From: Candidatus Bipolaricaulis sp. | GTDB taxonomy: Bacteria; Bipolaricaulota; Bipolaricaulia; Bipolaricaulales; Bipolaricaulaceae | Reading direction: 5' to 3' | NCBI GenBank assembly: GCA_020062805.1 | Contig: JAGUVP010000234.1 | Coordinates: 1-5,454, forward strand | Length of the DNA stretch: 5,454 nt | In this document: positions 3,220 through 5,454 of the stretch, piece by piece | Numbering within the stretch: the first letter of the stretch is position 1 | Layout of the letters: each line of letters begins with the position of its first letter | Translations under genes and position numbers: made by a program | The notes under the pieces: generated by a model | The model's database searches: none | What the model saw: only the letters and a program-made list of their open reading frames with translations | Told to the model about the DNA's origin: nothing

Positions 3220-3759
3220 ATGCACACGGTTTCTAGCACCGTTCTTGCCCTCCGCTCTGAAGAAGGCCGGGTCGCGGTGATGGCCTGTGACGGGCAAGCC
3301 ACGATGGAGAGCCGGGTCGTCAAGACCGCGGCCCGCAAGGTGCATCGCATCCACGATGGCAGCGTTCTAGCGGGCTTCTCTGGAGGCACGGCGGACGGGG
3401 TTACTCTTCTTGAACGGCTGGAGGCCAATCTTGCCGCCCACGGGGCCTTGCGTCAGGCGGCGGTGGAGCTGTCGCGGGAGTGGCGGACCGACCGTGCACT
3501 GAGACGGCTGGAGGCAGTGGTGGTGGCGGTGTCTGAGGAAGCGCTGTTCCTCCTCACCGGCGAGGGTGATGTGATCGAGCCCGACGACGGATTGGTCGGG
3601 ATCGGTTCCGGGGGAGGGTACGCCGTGAGCGCGGCCCGGGCCTTGCTGAGGCACGCCCGCCTGCCCCTTGCCGAAGTCGCCCAAGAGGCGCTGCGCATTG
3701 CTGCGGAGATCGACATCTACACGAACGACTGCGTGATCCTGGAGACCTTGACCTGGTAG
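3220..3759 (+). CDS. hslV: ATP-dependent protease peptidase subunit HslV/ClpQ (179 aa), with Ser at the Thr1 position
   Basis: HslV forms a double-hexamer peptidase in the cytoplasm that degrades proteins unfolded by the HslU ATPase. Family landmarks are clear: DGQAT (24-28), ARKV with K40 matching catalytic Lys33, LAGFSGGTAD, AAVELSREWRTDRALRRLEA, GDVIEPDD, IGSGGGYA and IYTND near the end. The length is close to the 176 aa of E. coli HslV. The N-terminus is unusual. The protein starts MHTVSSTVLALRSEEG, and the TT that normally opens the mature chain aligns with Ser6-Thr7, after a five-residue extension like that of Thermotoga or Bacillus forms. The nucleophile would then be Ser6, or Thr7 or Thr3 if processing differs. 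The dciA stop is in frame 9 bp upstream and no other start is available. No Shine-Dalgarno sequence is evident, so translation may be coupled to dciA. hslU is not adjacent; thrS follows instead. Confidence 0.93.
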   Translation: MHTVSSTVLALRSEEGRVAVMACDGQATMESRVVKTAARKVHRIHDGSVLAGFSGGTADGVTLLERLEANLAAHGALRQAAVELSREWRTDRALRRLEAVVVAVSEEALFLLTGEGDVIEPDDGLVGIGSGGGYAVSAARALLRHARLPLAEVAQEALRIAAEIDIYTNDCVILETLTW

Positions 3760-3780
3760 GTTGCTCAGCTGAGGGACGTC

Positions 3781-3809
3781 TTGTCGGGGACACATGAACG
3801 CGGTAAGGT
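3781..3809 (+). promoter_or_regulatory. Candidate promoter for thrS
   Basis: TTGTCG (3781-3786) and TAAGGT (3804-3809) are separated by exactly 17 bp in the 83-bp gap after hslV. A start near 3816 gives a leader of about 27 nt, too short for a T-box. The -10 resembles TAAGAT of the tRNA promoter. No terminator-like hairpin with a T tract is seen after hslV, so read-through is also possible. Confidence 0.4.
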
Positions 3810-3830
3810 TCGGGACATCCTTTTCACAAC

Positions 3831-3837
3831 AGGAGGT
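3831..3837 (+). promoter_or_regulatory. Strong Shine-Dalgarno site of thrS
   Basis: AGGAGGT lies 5 nt before the ATG at 3843. It fixes the start and shows that the organism uses canonical anti-SD pairing, in contrast to the poor sites at dciA and hslV. Confidence 0.85.
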
Positions 3838-3842
3838 GTGGG

Positions 3843-5454
3843 ATGGCCAACGTGATCCTGCCCAGCGGCAAGACGGTCGAAATCAACGACGGCGATGTCC
3901 TCTCGGTCCTTCAGGAGCGGGGAGAGACGGCCGCCGTAGTCCTCGTGAACGGGCAGCTCCAGGACCTGCGGGATCCCCTGCCCAATGCGGGGGAAGCCCG
4001 CGCGATCGGCCTGGACGACCCAGCGGCGCTCGAGGTACTCCGTCACACGGCCTCCCACGTCCTTGCACATGCCGTGACCCGGCTCTACCCCGGGGCGAAG
4101 CTTGCCATCGGTCCGGCGATCGAGGATGGGTTCTACTACGACATCCGGTTCCCGGAGCCGGTGAACCGCGACGACCTGCCGAAGATCGAGGCGGAGATGG
4201 AGAGGATCATCAAGGACGATCTCCCCATCGGGCGGGTGTGGCTGCCGCGCGCCGAGGCAGAAGCGTTCCTCGCCGAGAAGGACGAGGTGTACAAGCTCGA
4301 ACTGGTGCGCGAGATCCCCGAGGAGCGGATCTCGTTCTACCGGCAGGGGGAGTTCATGGACCTCTGTCGGGGACCGCACCTTCCATCTACTGGATGGGTC
4401 CATCACGTGAAGCTCCTCGACCTCGCTGGTGCCTACTGGCGGGGCGACGCGGCCCGCGACATGCTGACCCGCGTCTACGGGACCGCGTTTCCTACAGCAG
4501 AGGCGCTCGCCGAGCACGTGAAGTGGCGGGAGGAGGCGCGGAAGCGCGACCACCGCATCCTCGGACCCGAGCTCGACCTCTTCTCGATCCAGAACGAGGG
4601 CATCGGGGCAGGGCTTGTCCTCTGGCACCCCAAGGGAGCTGCGATCCGCCACCAGATCGAGACGTTCTGGAAGGACGAGCACTACAAGGCCGGCTACCGG
4701 CTCGTGGTCAGCCCGCACATCGGGCGGGCCCGACTGTGGGAGACCTCGGGCCACCTCGACTTCTACAAGGACGGGATGTACGCCCCGATGGACATCGAGG
4801 GCCAGGAGTTCTACCTCAAGCCGATGAACTGCCCGTTCCACATCGCGATCTACAAAACCCACACTCGGTCGTACCGCGATCTGCCCATCCGCTACGCCGA
4901 GCTCGGCACCGTGTACCGGTTCGAGCGGTCGGGCGTGCTGCACGGGCTTCTCCGGGTGCGGGGGTTCACCCAGGACGACGCCCACATCATCTGCCGCCCC
5001 GACCAGATCGAGGACGAGGTCCTGGCGTGCCTCGACCTGACCCTCCACATCCTGGGCGCGTTCGGGTTCCGCGACTACAAGGTCGCCCTGTCCGTGCGCG
5101 ATCCCCAGCACGTGGAGCACTACATCGGGAGCGACGAAATGTGGGAGCAGGCGGAGCGGTCGCTCGTGCGAGCCCTGGAGCGGAAGGGCTTGCCCCACAC
5201 CCGGATGCCCGGGGAGGCCGTGTTCTACGGCCCGAAGATCGACCTCCACGTGCTGGACTCCCTCAAGCGCTCGTGGCAGCTCACCACGATTCAGTTCGAC
5301 TTCAACGAGCCGGAGCGGTTCGGCATGGGGTACATCGGCGACGATGGCCAGGCCCATCGGCCGTACATGGTCCACCGGGCGCTGTTGGGGTCGTTGGAAC
5401 GGTTCTTCGGGATCCTCATCGAGCACTACGGCGGGGCGTTCCCGGCCTGGCTGG
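3843..5454 (+). CDS. thrS: Threonyl-tRNA synthetase (ThrRS), truncated by the right edge (537 codons present)
   Basis: This class II enzyme charges tRNA-Thr with threonine. Open from 3843 to the window end, it shows a short TGS domain (about 1-60) and the editing (SAD) domain with H72, H76, C175 and H179 (HVLAH and CRGPH). The class II core follows: motif 1 around HPKGAAIRHQIE, motif 2 RYAELGTVYRFERSG with ATP-binding R359, and motif 3 GSLERF with R520. The zinc ligands of the active site are C330 (MNCPF), H381 (DDAH) and H511 (MVHRA), matching E. coli Cys334, His385 and His511. MNCPFHI and YRDLPIR resemble Thermotoga-type enzymes. The C-terminal anticodon-binding domain lies outside the window. 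The start is fixed by AGGAGGT 5 nt upstream. A long open frame on the opposite strand is a GC-driven shadow. Confidence 0.98.
   Translation, partial: MANVILPSGKTVEINDGDVLSVLQERGETAAVVLVNGQLQDLRDPLPNAGEARAIGLDDPAALEVLRHTASHVLAHAVTRLYPGAKLAIGPAIEDGFYYDIRFPEPVNRDDLPKIEAEMERIIKDDLPIGRVWLPRAEAEAFLAEKDEVYKLELVREIPEERISFYRQGEFMDLCRGPHLPSTGWVHHVKLLDLAGAYWRGDAARDMLTRVYGTAFPTAEALAEHVKWREEARKRDHRILGPELDLFSIQNEGIGAGLVLWHPKGAAIRHQIETFWKDEHYKAGYRLVVSPHIGRARLWETSGHLDFYKDGMYAPMDIEGQEFYLKPMNCPFHIAIYKTHTRSYRDLPIRYAELGTVYRFERSGVLHGLLRVRGFTQDDAHIICRPDQIEDEVLACLDLTLHILGAFGFRDYKVALSVRDPQHVEHYIGSDEMWEQAERSLVRALERKGLPHTRMPGEAVFYGPKIDLHVLDSLKRSWQLTTIQFDFNEPERFGMGYIGDDGQAHRPYMVHRALLGSLERFFGILIEHYGGAFPAWL

Noticed and set aside
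3764..3773. Palindrome CTCAGCTGAG after hslV as a terminator
   Set aside because: A 10-bp perfect dyad without a loop or T tract; too short to call.
3760..3842. T-box or other riboswitch ahead of thrS
   Set aside because: The leader is at most 83 nt (about 27 nt from the likely start), with no antiterminator motif or terminator hairpin.
3765..5426. Long minus-strand open frame (553 codons) opposite thrS
   Set aside because: The plus strand encodes ThrRS with all catalytic, editing and zinc residues. The antisense frame has no recognisable domain and is the usual by-product of GC-rich coding DNA.

Overview
The window is GC-rich bacterial chromosomal DNA with a housekeeping, replication-origin layout. 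From left to right it holds: the first 39 codons of a leftward rarA (AAA+ ATPase acting at replication forks); six rightward tRNA genes, Lys(CTT), Lys(TTT), Glu(TTC), Val(TAC), Asp(GTC) and Phe(GAA); dnaA; a 250-bp DnaA-dnaN-less intergenic region that looks like oriC; a DUF721/DciA-type helicase-loader gene with an added zinc ribbon; hslV (ClpQ peptidase); and the 5' 537 codons of thrS, cut by the right edge.

The replication theme is strong. DnaA is encoded next to its probable target. The region after dnaA carries two TTTTCCACA boxes in opposite orientation, a TTATCCCCA box, many TCCCCA cores and, after a C-rich spacer, a CTACTA tract. This resembles the box / GC spacer / DnaA-trio order of the basal unwinding system. 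The probable unwinding site abuts the start codon of the DciA-like gene, whose family loads the replicative helicase, and rarA lies on the other side of the tRNA block. hslV follows dciA after 9 bp, and thrS has its own promoter-like hexamers and a strong Shine-Dalgarno sequence.

The least explained part is the tRNA block. Four of the stretches in front of tRNAs (before Lys-CTT, Lys-TTT, Glu and Phe) hold the same kind of element: a left arm of AGTC words and a right arm of GACT words, spaced by 7 or 8 bp, often strictly alternating. Each could fold into a long imperfect hairpin, and each fills the space between one tRNA 3' end and the next tRNA 5' end. The Glu-Val and Val-Asp spacers lack it. 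I do not recognise this as a named repeat family.

A second oddity is in HslV: the residue aligning with the catalytic Thr1 is Ser6, behind a five-residue N-terminal extension, and no hslU partner is visible here. The organism cannot be named from this window. Canonical SD use, sigma70-like hexamers of the form TTGNCG/TAAGRT, a Thermotoga-like ThrRS signature and DciA instead of DnaC or DnaI fit a GC-rich, perhaps deep-branching bacterium; that placement is inference only.
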